Assembly (NCBI GenBank): GCA_001247695.2
Contig: LGRX02024599.1
Location: forward strand, 1-47,647
Origin: Cymbomonas tetramitiformis
Taxonomy: Eukaryota; Chlorophyta; Pyramimonadophyceae; Pyramimonadales; Pyramimonadaceae
DNA length: 47,647 nt
Reading direction: 5' to 3'
Shown: piece after piece, positions 1 to 9,407 of the stretch
Layout of the letters: each line of letters starts with the position of its first letter
Position numbering within the stretch: the stretch's first letter is position 1
Translations under genes and position numbers: made by a program
Notes under the pieces: generated by a model
What the model saw: only the letters and a program-made list of their open reading frames with translations
The model's database searches: none
Told to the model about the DNA's origin: nothing

Positions 1-1142
1 TCAGGCTAGTGGACTCATTATTGTTTTGCTTCGCAAGTACTAGGTGGCTGTTCGCGTGCCAGTGCTAGAGTGCTAAAACAGTTCTGCTCACAGCTTTGTA
101 CAATAATTCGTACTTTGTGGTTATTATACCGATCTGTTATGAATATATTTTACTGCTGTTTTTATTCTTTTTCATGGGGGATGCTGGAAATCTGGGCTTG
201 CATATAAGAGCTTAGCGTTCGATCTCAGAATATCAGAATTTCAAAAATTTTGTAGCTCTACGATCTTGTGCTGTGTTAAGACTGCCTGGATAATTGCCGA
301 CACGAGTGAATGTTAAGAACGAGTTTATGTCTATCCGCGAGCGTTAAGATTGCTCGGACCCGACAGTATTCGTACCATCATGTGCACGCGTTTGCGACAG
401 CCGTAACAAACGCCGGCTTCTCATGGTACCGCGCCGGGTTTGTCCAGCTGGTGACACACGTGACAGAGATGACAAGTATGGCAGGCTTCGTTAAGATGAC
501 TGCCCGAGAGGTGCAGACCTGCCAGAGAAGATATGGTCATTATCGGGTGACCAAGAAATGATAAGATGAAGATGACAGTGACTACTCTGCCACTGACGTG
601 TCAGTCAAAATGTGGTGAACGGTAACATTGTTAAAGCTGGCATGGAATAATGACTTTCCATTGGCTAGATGAAGATTTAAGGGCTAGAACCCGTTACAGT
701 TTTGGGAAATGTGACAGAGCATTGAGATATAAGTATGCTCTGACTGTAGGTCAGGCTAGTGGACTCATTATTGTTTTGCTTCGCAAGTGCTAGGTGGCTG
801 TTCGCGTGCCAGTGCTAGAGTGCTAAGACAGTTCTGCTCACAGCTTTGTACAATAATTCGTACTTTGTGGTTATTATACCGATCTTTTATGAATATATTT
901 TACTGTTGTTTTTATTCCTTTTCATGTTGGAAATCTGGGCTTGCATATAAGAGCTTAGCGTTCGATTTCAGAATATCAAAATTTCAAAAAATTTGTAGCT
1001 CTACGATCTTGTGTTGTGTTAAGACTGCCTGGATAATTGCCGACACGAGTGAATGTTAAGAACGAGTTTATGTCTATCCGCGAGCGTTAAGATTGCTCGG
1101 ACCCGACAGTATTCGTACCATCATGTGCACGCGTTTGCGACA
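1..1142. mobile_element. LTR-like direct repeat pair with a 352-bp spacer (possible TRIM or deleted LTR retrotransposon)
   Basis: Bases 1-399 and 752-1142 are the same ~390-bp sequence with a few substitutions and small indels. The first copy may extend past the window edge. Both end in gcgaca and diverge right after, and the ending in CA is usual for LTRs. The spacer (400-751) has no supported coding region. TGGTACCGCGCCGGG at 424-438 has the form of a tRNA primer-binding site (complement of a 3' end in ACCA), but it lies 25 bases inside rather than next to the repeat. No polypurine tract is evident. Seen: the direct repeats. Inferred: a miniature or deleted LTR element. A simple tandem duplication is the alternative. 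Confidence 0.5.
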
Positions 1143-1778
1143 TCCCACCGTTGGGGCAGTCAGTGTTCTTGTGAGTACAACTTCCTCATCGGCCTCCCGA
1201 GCCTGTAATATCAACCAATTTTGTGTCAGGAAGGCCTATAACCAGGAGCTTACATCCGACCAGATATTTTGGAAACCAATTGTCCACATAAACAACCCCC
1301 ACGGGGTACACCGTCCCTCCAAGAGGAGACACCTCACAGATTGAGGATTTCAAACAACAAAACCCCCACGGGGTAAATACTCTTCCAAGAAGAGCCTCAC
1401 TCAGTGTGAGGATAACAAAGTTCTTGTTGTCCCCACGGGACACAAGCAGCATTTTAAATTCAAACTTTCAAAGCAAGTCAAAACTTTTAAATTGACAGGC
1501 TACAAACAGCAAGCATAAAAGTTCACAAGAACCAAATTTCACCACCTAGGAAGCGCCCACAAACACGGGTACTGCGCTCCTAGATTACTGCAAGGGCCCT
1601 AACTAATTACTCTTTGGGACAAGGACGGGGACCGGACTATTCTAAAGGAGGGGAAGAATTCCTAATTAGTGAAAACGGGTTGATCAGGCTGATTAAGTTT
1701 TTTCAAGCTACAGGGAAGAAGAAGGCCCTAGCAAAATTAACCGAAAAGTGAATTCAAGTTTCTAAAGGAAAGGAGAGG
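1143..1778. other. Non-coding stretch with repeated small hairpins
   Basis: No gene is supported here. The notable content is a short cassette at 1295-1348 repeated at 1359-1413, with a fragment at 1430-1440 (separate entry). The rest is AT-rich unique sequence leading up to the broken minus-strand ORF that ends at 1779. Confidence 0.5.
1295..1413. repeat. Two-copy cassette of three small hairpins
   Basis: Copy A (1295-1348) and copy B (1359-1413) each contain, in order: CCCCCACGGGGT; a stem (CTCC/GGAG at 1317-1328 in A, CTCTT/AAGAG at 1380-1394 in B); and a second stem (CCTCA/TGAGG at 1332-1346 in A, CCTCAC/GTGAGG at 1395-1411 in B). Sequences differ between copies but pairing is kept. A partial third copy of the first element is at 1430-1440. 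Confidence 0.55.
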
Positions 1779-2814
1779 TCAAGCAGGAGCGCTCGGGCTA
1801 GCTACCTGGGCTGGTTGCAGAGGTTCTTGTGCTTGGCTTGCGGGGGGATTGAGACCAGAGAAAAGTCCTTGCTCCGCATTCGGGTCCGTGTGCGGGCCGA
1901 ACCCCGGCGGGTACGTCGGGGTCTGCGCGGCTCCCGGCCGGACGTGCAACGGGGACGGGGGCCGCCGGGGGCCCGTGCCCTCGGTAACAGGGACAACGGG
2001 AGGTGTTTGCTGTCCCGATTCCCGGGACACCAAGTCGGTCGGGGCGTCCCCCATTGGCGGGGGGACCGGCCCCCCCGCGTTCAAATCAGCACGCGGGGTC
2101 AAAGTCACAGGTGTAGCCATATCCCCCGTCGGGGGCGTACGTGACCTCTCCAGCACCTCGCGGAAGCTCTCCAAATTCCTCACCATAGTGGCTCTGGACT
2201 GGTTGTTCGTCACCTCCATACCGGGGACCTTGGCACAGATTTTCCGTAGGTGCTCGGACTTGAAGATAGAGGGGTTCAAAAGTAGTTCCTTGCCAGGCAA
2301 CACGAAGAAGTTCAGCCCAGTAAAGGCGTTCACCGTCAAGTCAGGGATAGTCGGCCTCTCCTCCGTCACCTGGTGGACTTCATCGCGGGACGCCTGCGGA
2401 CGGAGAGGGAGGCTGGCCCCCCCCCGCAACATCCTCCGCCAAGGACGTTCTCTGCAGCACATTTCTTGCCGGAGGAGGAGAGTCAGCGCGTCCAGGGGCA
2501 GCTTGGTCACCAAACGACAATTCTTGCAACAAGGACGGTCCGGACGGCGACTCCGGCGTTTCAGCATTCTCTCAGGACCACCTTTCCCCCGCGTCGACCA
2601 CCTCGTCACCGTCTTCAGAATCATTAAGACCCAACGAGCGAAACATTGCGGGCTCCTCCCGCGGAGGGGAGACCCGCGGAGCCGAGGTCGCTGCATTCAA
2701 CGCGGGCGACACGTTGGGCACGGAATTCTCATCAAGCTGACGGGGCCGTGCGCTGCGGGAGGCGCGGGTCGCCCTCCGCAAATCAGAACTAGTAGCGATT
2801 GCTGCGAAACTCAT
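1779..2814 (-). pseudogene. Broken proline-rich ORF, possibly retroelement gag-like, function unknown
   Basis: I do not recognise this protein. The likely start is the methionine at 2814 (MSFAAIATSS). That frame meets a TGA at 2572-2574 and, downstream of it, still reads like protein until a run of nine C (2417-2425 on the plus strand). After the run the plausible frame shifts and continues to the stop at 1779. The distal part has a compact stretch (LTVNAFTGLNFFVLPGKEL, then a helical LRKICAKV segment) followed by a Pro/Gly-rich tail. One in-frame stop plus one homopolymer frameshift suggest a dead gene, or sequencing error in the run. It lies just outside the hAT element, in a repeat-rich area, so a mobile-element origin is inferred. 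The long plus-strand frame opposite (1849-3021) is probably a GC-rich shadow. Confidence 0.35.
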
Positions 2815-3044
2815 GATTGTAAGAAGAAAACTTGCGTTAGGAAACGGAGAAGAAAGACGCAGCAATCGTCAGCAGGCAGGAAAAGTGAAGTATTTTCACC
2901 AATTTCCGACTTAAGAGCGACACTCTGCGACACTTGGACTTCGAAGCTGGAGGTGAACAGCCACTTCGTGATTCTTCATTTCCTCGATCCGGGGAGTGAG
3001 ATCAGACGATCCGTCTCCTGAATGACGGTCATCACTGATGACGG

Positions 3045-3052
3045 AAGGAAAG
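3045..3052. repeat. Left 8-bp target-site duplication of the hAT element
   Basis: The sequence aaggaaag lies immediately before the left inverted repeat and is repeated exactly at 7781-7788 immediately after the right one. Eight-base duplications are the hallmark of the hAT superfamily. Confidence 0.93.
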
Positions 3053-3099
3053 TAAGGCACGGTATCGGTTTGGCCGATTGTCCGATTAATCAATTAATT

Positions 3100-3352
3100 A
3101 CGATGATCACTATCGAATTTGTTTTGAAATGACGAGCCTTTTATCGAATTGGATTGGGTTTTCAAAGCGACCAATCGAATCGATTTGGGAATTCAAAACC
3201 CAGAATTGAATTTGGTTCGCAGTTCAAAGCGATAAATCGAATCGGGCGAATGCTCTTCAACCACGAATCGAATCGGGTTCAGATGTCAAAATCGGGGTCA
3301 ACATCGGGTCAAAATCGGGGTCAAAATCGGGAAAATACGATTAACATCTGAA
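3100..3352. repeat. Left subterminal repeats of the hAT element
   Basis: Degenerate, roughly 30-40-bp units built around AATCGAATtgg...TTCAAAaC recur about six times, ending in shorter repeats of the TCAAAATCGGG type. Related units occur at the other end (7500-7725). Subterminal repeats in hAT elements are typically transposase binding sites; that role is inferred here. Confidence 0.6.
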
Positions 3353-3700
3353 TTATCTGAATATGACTTATCGTAGGTGGTGCGTGGCGGCACGCACCAG
3401 TTGCGGAATGGGGGATCGATGGGCACAAGACAAGACAGCACTTGAACAAACCGAAGCGTTGACAGACGTTGAAAATTGAGCGCTGATAATTTCGCTTCGA
3501 CCAGTTGGCATGCTGTTTCCGTTGTTGTTGGGCAACAGAGTTAGCCACGTCCCGGTCAGAAGAGATATTATTTTCAAACTTGTAGTGGAGTCTCCCGCCA
3601 AGGAGAACATCGTGAACCGCAAGACTCGCTCACGGGGGTATAAGAAGACTTCGTGTGCACAACTCTCAGGTCATTCTTCTCTCCCTTCTGCTGTCGAATC

Positions 3701-6700
3701 ATGCCTTCTGGTGGTAGTCGCAACCGATTGATGTCCAGAGCAGCGAAGGCGAAGGCTGCTAACACCCCAACCTTGAAGCCTAGGGGTAGTGGGGATGTTA
3801 AGAGAACTCCTCGTTTTGCTCTTGAACATACTCAAATGGATGATGAGTATTTCCTAGTTGAAAAAATAATAGCGGAGCGTGTGACAAATAAAAACAAGGA
3901 GAAATACCCCGAGTTTTTTATCAAGTGGCTAGGTTACTCTGAAAATTTTAACACGTGGGAGCCTGTGTCTAATTTGGCTGGGCTGGAAAGCGATATTGCA
4001 CAGTTCCGTAAAGATAAAGCTGCTGCACTCGATGCTGAACGAGAACGTAAGGAGACGGAGGATGAGAATAGGTCTCGGACTAGTGGCGAGGCAGCTGCGC
4101 AAGCTGCAGAGGATTGCACCGAGCTCGACCATGATGCTGACATTTTTCGGCCTGCGAAACGTGGGCGCCGCACTGCCCCTTGCTGGAACTATTACAGCGA
4201 GAAGGTGGACAAAGACGGGCACGTCCTTGGCTTTCGGGTGCATTTTCACCCCAGACTCGCTCCGGTGTTTTTATCTGCGTAATTTGAATGCATGGATGCT
4301 CACCTGTCGTTTCCTTGTTACCTCTCTTCCGTCTTTGGAACTTGATTTGTTGGTGTTGTGTGCACGCAGTGTGATATTCCAGGATGCTCTGCCTTTTACG
4401 CCCACAGTGCTAACACCACTAACGTGTGGACGCACTTAAGCAAGGCCCACAAAGACGAATGCTGTGTTGCCATTCGAGCTGGCAACCACGACGATGAAGA
4501 GCATCCCGGCAGTGGAGATGTTTCGTGTAACGAAACAATCCAAGTGGACATGAAGGCTTACGGTACGCAAACCGCAGGCTCCTTATCTTATTTCTCTTGA
4601 TACACTTTCTTAGTTTTGTCCCGGAGATCTATCGGTTATGGAGGGTTGGACGTGGACGCAAACCGTTACCTTGATGTACAAAATCAACTGTCTGTTTGCT
4701 TTTAACCCAATACTATTGTTAGCTCCGGTTCCGAGCTTCAATGCGAGCGGAAAGGGTGTCTCCGCCACCTTAGCATCATTGGAGGGTACCCTCCGAAACC
4801 ATGCATGTGCTACTACGTCATATCTGAAGGTTTGAGATGAAAAGTTCTTCATCTAAGACTAATGGGACGTGGACGCGACGTGGACGTTCATAGGAGGGCA
4901 TTTCCGTCTGTTTGCTTTTAACCCAATACTATTGTTAGCTCCGGTTCCGAGCTTCAATGCGAGCGGAAAGGGTGTCTCCGCCACCTTAGCATCATTGGAG
5001 GGTACCCTCCGAAACCATGCATGTGCTACTACGTCATATCTGAAGGTTTGAGATGAAAAGTTCTTCATCTAAGACTAATGGGACGTGGACGCGACGTGGA
5101 CGTTCATAGGAGGGCATTTCCGTCGTTTGTTTTGCAGGCTCCACGTTGAAGCTATCTCCAGCTAAGCGGGACGAAGTGCATTCGCTGCTTGCCCGATGGG
5201 TGTGCGACTCCACTAGGCCGCACACCATCACCGAGAAGGACTTCTATTTGCGCAAGGCTTTTCAATGTCTCAGCAATGAGTTGTACACGCCACCCACGTA
5301 CAATACGCTGGAGAAGCACGTGTGTTCCCTTTCTGTGAAGGCGGACTTCCACGTGGAAGCTCTTACCAAAGAGCTTGCGGAAGATAAGGTACACTCGGTT
5401 AGCCCTGCTGGTTGCTGACCCTTGTTTTTGTCTTGTGTGCCGCTATCACTTGACCAACCTTTCTGAATAAACATGCTTGGACAGATGTCCAAAATCAACT
5501 GTCTGTTTGCTTTTAAGCCAATACTATTGTTAGCTCCGGTTCCGAGCTTCAATGCGAGCGGAAAGGGTGTCTCCGCCACCTTAGCATCATTGGAGGGTAC
5601 CCTCCGAAACCATATGCTACCATATGCATTTCCGTAATATTGGTCGTTGATACGTGAGTGTGTTTCGTAGGTCGAGCCTTCAGCGGCATACGACTTGTGG
5701 AGCGAGGGTGGCGTTGCACTGCTTGGAGGAATGTTGTACCTCATCGACCGCAGCTTCGTATACCACGAACTCCTTGGATCGGCACACCCATTCAGTGACG
5801 TTGCTCATACTGGAACGAACATCGAGAAAGCTGTGAAGGAGGACCTTTCTAGCTTTGGAATCGGCAAGTATTCCGCAAGCGAGGACACCGTCACTTCCAG
5901 CTTGCACAAGGCAGTTCTGGATAACGGTTCAAATATGGTGGTGGGCCTGGAGAACTTCGAGAGTTCACGGTGTGTTGATCATACCGGCCAACGTAGCGTT
6001 CTCAAGTACTTTGAGGTGGAGGCCAATGCAGCTGTACGTACCAAGACGCGTTGGATATCTTCACATCACCGGCGGTCCGACCTTGGGCGTACCAAACTCT
6101 TCGAGTGTTGTGCCCATTACAAGATCCCGCAACTGGTGCCGCCGCGCGACTCGCCAACGAGGTGGAACGGCACGTTGCTCCAGTGGCAGTGGTTTGCGGA
6201 CACTCAGTTGGGCGTCCAAATGTATGACGTGAACCACTGCGAACTCAAGACTGTTCCTGCGGACGATGGGAGTACTTACAAGGAGCATGCCCTTGACCTG
6301 ATCGACTGGAAGATCATTCAGCAGTCGGTATGTTTTTTTTGCTCTATCTTCTATATGCTTTTGTTCAAGCTTGTAGGCACAATGTATGTTGTTGTTGGGG
6401 GTGATGACGAGTATCTCGTGTATTTCTCGTGCAGGTGCCAGTGTTGGAGCCAGTTGCAACCTATTCCGTGATCATGGAGGCGACTAAACACCCGACCGTT
6501 TCTTTGATCTTGCCGATGACGGCTTGGTTAATTGTGAAGGAGCTCGACCCAGTGAACAACGTCTTCGTTGCTGGTAAGGAAGTTCAGCATGATCAGTTGG
6601 CTGTTTCAGTCCGCAAGGGAAGAGAATTGATGCATGCCGACTATGCTAAGAGATATTTTGAAGATCTTCCGGTGACTGAGCTGGAAGACTTGTGCGTCGC

Positions 6701-7450
6701 CACGTTACTGGATCCCCGGTTCAAGAATTTCGACTTCGAGGGGGTAACAAAATTCGACTCGGGATCCTTAACGCGCGAAAGGTACCTTCACTTCCAACTA
6801 TTGTTTGCGATATTTTGTAGGCACCGGCGCACGCAGCCTGTTGACTATGTCATTGCAATGCTCTGCGGGCGCCCCCCACTGGCGCACGCAGCCTGCTGAT
6901 TGTGTCATTGCAATGCTTTGCGGGGCGCCCTCCACTTGGCGCACGCAGCCTGCTGACCGGTGTATTGTTTGCTAGTAGATTGTTAATTGTTTGAGCGTGT
7001 GTTGTGGAGTGTGCTTGACAGAGCTTTGGCATGGCTGCGGAGTGCGTGGGAGTCGGACTGGAAAGTGGTTGTGGAGCAACCTGCGCCGAAGGTTGTGGAG
7101 CAAGCCTCCAATACTTCAGTTGGGGCCTTCATGCGGCGCAAGAATTTGGCAACTGCACCTGTGGTAGCGCAAGTAGCCACACGCAGAGAGATGAGCTAGA
7201 CCAGTATTTATCTTTGCCTCAGGAGGACCAGTGTGACCCTGATTTTGACTTGCTTGTGTATTGGAAAAGGGTAGCGGCCTCGCTTCCCAATGTAGCGCGC
7301 ATGTGTAGGCAGTTTCATGCTCCTCCTGCAACTACTGCAGGAGTTGAAAGAGTGTTTAGCAGGGCTGGAAGAATGCATGGAGACTTACAAAAGGCGGTTA
7401 GTGAGGGCACGCTAAAGCACTCATTAAAGGTGGCAGTAAACCTTGAGTAA
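3701..7450 (+). CDS. hAT transposase with N-terminal chromodomain and BED zinc finger (six exons, one apparent frameshift)
   Basis: Exons: 3701-4237, 4370-4562, 5138-5388, 5671-6327, 6435-6781, 7022-7450. All introns are GT-AG and all phases match. Exon 1 has a clear chromodomain (about residues 47-100: EYFLVEKII, then PEFFIKWLGYSENFNTWEP). Exons 1-2 join to give a BED finger (CWNYY...CDIPGC...HLSKAH). Exons 3-5 hold the RNase-H-like core: DLWSEGGV matches the first acidic motif and DNGSNM the second, and TRWN is also hAT-like. Exon 6 ends in the hATC dimerisation motif (PPATTAGVERVFSRAG). Total is about 800 residues. Around 7189-7194 (AGAGAG) the frame must shift by a net +2/-1 to keep homology, consistent with one extra AG unit. 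The start at 3701 is preferred over an upstream in-frame codon because the protein begins normally there. The chromodomain probably steers integration to marked chromatin (inference from other chromodomain elements). Confidence 0.88.
4692..5123. repeat. 216-bp tandem duplication inside intron 2 of the hAT transposase
   Basis: Bases 4692-4907 and 4908-5123 are apparently identical 216-bp units. Each holds the perfect palindrome GGAGGGTACCCTCC and a GACGTGGACG-rich tail. The duplication makes up most of intron 2 (4563-5137). Confidence 0.85.
5484..5613. repeat. Third, partial copy of the 216-bp unit in intron 3 of the hAT transposase
   Basis: Bases 5503-5613 match the first half of the intron-2 unit with few changes, including the GGAGGGTACCCTCC palindrome. 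The leader CAAAATCAACTGT is shared with the sequence before 4692. The same repeat has therefore landed in, or been copied between, two introns of one gene. Confidence 0.8.
6826..6960. repeat. ~56-bp tandem repeat in intron 5 of the hAT transposase
   Basis: GGCGCACGCAGCCTG recurs at 6826, 6881 and about 6938, each followed by a TGTCATTGCAATGC block in the first two copies. The units fill most of the 240-bp intron (6782-7021). Confidence 0.65.
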
Positions 7451-7499
7451 ATTAGTTGTTCAGGTATGACTGCACTTTGTGGCAGTTATCAGCAATTGC

Positions 7500-7730
7500 T
7501 GCTAATAATTGTAATAATCGGACCAAATTGGGTTGAGCATTCAAAACCTGCAATCGAATTTGTTATGAACCTCAAAGCCCCCAATCGAATTACGTTTGAC
7601 TGTCAAAACCATGTATCGAATTGGTTTGACAATTCAAAACCTACATTACAATTGGGTCAGTATTTCAAAACCAACATCAGTATTTGGTTAGGAGGTCAAA
7701 ACCACTTATCGAATTAGGCTACTATTTTTG
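7500..7730. repeat. Right subterminal repeats of the hAT element
   Basis: About six degenerate units of the type ATCGAATtgGTTTGAC...TTCAAAACC, related to those at 3100-3352. They lie between the transposase stop and the right inverted repeat. Confidence 0.6.
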
Positions 7731-7759
7731 AAAATTACTTCATAACCGATTACGCTTGA

Positions 7760-7788
7760 CCAAACCGATACCGTGCCTTAAAGGAAAG
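7760..7788. repeat. Right terminal inverted repeat and target duplication of the hAT element
   Basis: Bases 7760-7780 are the exact reverse complement of 3053-3073, followed by the second copy of aaggaaag at 7781-7788. Confidence 0.93.
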
Positions 7789-8258
7789 TCGGCGATCAAC
7801 AGTGTCACTAGTCTACCCTTGACTACTTGAGCTGCTTGAGACCTTGAGCCCTTGAGAATCCCTTCCCAGTGAATGTCTCAGTTTATTGAAAGGGACAGGG
7901 TACGGGCGCTGGGAACTCGACTAAGTCACATGCTGACTGCTGCGTCTATCGCGTGAGAAAGTGACCACAATGAACGTCGCCGGCAGCAGACGGTGAACAC
8001 ATGTCACATCGACATCGCGGACACCATTGCCGCTGCCGATGCCGTTGCGTGACTGCTTACTCGTTACTGTGACACTCGTTCTTCGTTGACCCATCCCAAT
8101 CCGCAATTGCATCGTAAAATTCTTCAGCTATAGTACGCAATTTCTTCAACGTTCCGCCGCGCCGCCTCATGGGGCGAACGGTGCTGTGACTGCTGTGATA
8201 CACGCAGGGATTTCCAAAGTGCTCGGCTACTTTTATTTTTCAGTTCGCTTATCATAAT

Positions 8259-8648
8259 GTGTAAACTTATGATACTATGTGTGCGCAGGTCATGTCGCAG
8301 GCATCCGATGGCGAGGAGGGACGCGCGCTCTTGAGATGTGGAAGTCGAGGTTGGCGAATGCCAACCTTGCTTGGGATGAAACCCAACCATATCGAACTTA
8401 TCGTATATATTTCACGTTTGCATCCTTGGCATCTATGCAAAGTATGAGGAGCATTGAGTGGACATAAGTCTTAGGCTGTTTTGGTTTTGGGTTCATGGCG
8501 CATTCGTGAGTTCGATATGGTTGGGTTTCATCCCAAGCAAGGTTGGCATTCGCCAACCTCGACTTCCACATCTCAAGAGCGCGCGTCCCTCCTCGCAATC
8601 GGATACCTGCGACATGACCTGCGCACACTTAGTATCATAAGTTTACAC
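8259..8648. repeat. Nested hairpin 1 inside the foldback element
   Basis: Bases 8259-8398 and 8509-8648 form ~140-bp inverted arms (GTGTAAACTTATGATACTA... and its reverse complement) around a ~110-bp loop. Each arm holds its own smaller palindrome (GTTGGCGAATGCCAAC). It may be a second element inserted in the centre of the first. Confidence 0.75.
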
Positions 8649-8649
8649 A

Positions 8650-8912
8650 TCAAGGTATGGCTTACGCGAGGTCGACTTTACACAAAACTTCCGATTTTCT
8701 AGATCGTGAGATAAATGCGATTGAAGTGTGCTCTTAAGTATGGTTAAGTATGGGAGGTAACCGAGCGGTATCGGCCATAACTTTTCAATGCCTGGGTCAA
8801 TTGTATACCCAGAGCGCGCAATATGTTTAGATTGGTTTAAGCGACATGTTTATCGAATAAAAATATTTTCCGAAGTTTTGTGTAAAGTCGACCTCGCGTA
8901 AGCCATACCTTG
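8650..8912. repeat. Nested hairpin 2 inside the foldback element
   Basis: Bases 8650-8692 and 8871-8912 are ~42-bp inverted arms containing GGCTTACGCGAGGTCGAC, with a ~180-bp loop. It lies directly beside nested hairpin 1, so the whole element can fold into a four-way, cloverleaf-like structure. Confidence 0.75.
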
Positions 8913-9407
8913 ACATTATGATAAGCGAACTGAAAAATAAAAGTAGCCGAGCACTTTGGAAATCCCTGCGTGTATCACAGCAGTCACAGCACCGTTCGCC
9001 CCATGAGGCGGCGGAATGTTGAAGAAATTGCGTACTGTAGCTGAAGAATTTTACGATGCAATTGCGGATTGGGATGGGTCAACGAAGAACGAGTGTCACA
9101 GTAACGAGTAAGCAGTCACGCAACAGCATCGGCAGCGGCAATGGTGTCCGCGATGTCGATGTGACATGTGTTCACCGTCTGCTGCCGGCGACGTTCATTG
9201 TGGTCACTGTCTCACGCGATAGACGCAGCAGTCAGCATGTGACTTAGTCGAGTTCCCAGCGCCCGTACCCTGTCGCTTATTGAAACCGGTCTACTCACCA
9301 TCTTACTGTATGGGAGCAGCCGAGCTGCCTCGCGCACTGCCACACCTTCTATGGAACCGAGGTGACATGCGCGCATGCGCGAGCGACAGGTTCGGGCGGT
9401 CTTGGCG

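Larger units (their letters stand above)
3053..7780 (+). mobile_element. Complete hAT-superfamily DNA transposon (4,728 bp) with intact ends
   Basis: Bases 3053-3073 and 7760-7780 are a perfect 21-bp inverted repeat beginning TAAGGCACGGTATCGG. They are flanked by identical 8-bp direct repeats (aaggaaag). Inside are subterminal arrays of degenerate repeats at both ends and a single six-exon transposase gene on the plus strand. Intact ends and an exact duplication indicate a fairly recent insertion. The coding region has an apparent frameshift near its 3' end, so this copy may not be active by itself. Confidence 0.93.
7892..9276. mobile_element. Foldback / MULE-like non-autonomous element with ~365-bp inverted arms and a 9-bp target duplication
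   Basis: Arms 7892-8260 and 8913-9276 are near-perfect reverse complements, ending in G(G/C)GACAGGGTACGGG. TTATTGAAA occurs directly outside both ends (7883-7891 and 9277-9285), a 9-bp duplication typical of Mutator-like elements. The open frames seen in the arms are mirror images of each other and are not genes. The centre (8259-8912) consists of two further hairpins, listed separately. No transposase is present. Confidence 0.82.

Noticed and set aside
1849..3021. Long plus-strand open frame (390 codons)
   Set aside because: It lies opposite the GC-rich broken minus-strand ORF, shows low-complexity Arg/Gly/Ser composition and no motif. Probably a shadow frame.
7170..7186. A 14-nt intron (GTAGCCACACGCAG) that could explain the hAT frame change
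   Set aside because: Far too short for spliceosomal splicing and not in line with the other introns (107-575 bp). An AG-unit indel is simpler.
7921..9247. Mirror-image 63-codon frames on opposite strands
   Set aside because: They are the two arms of an inverted repeat, with no codon signal or motif.
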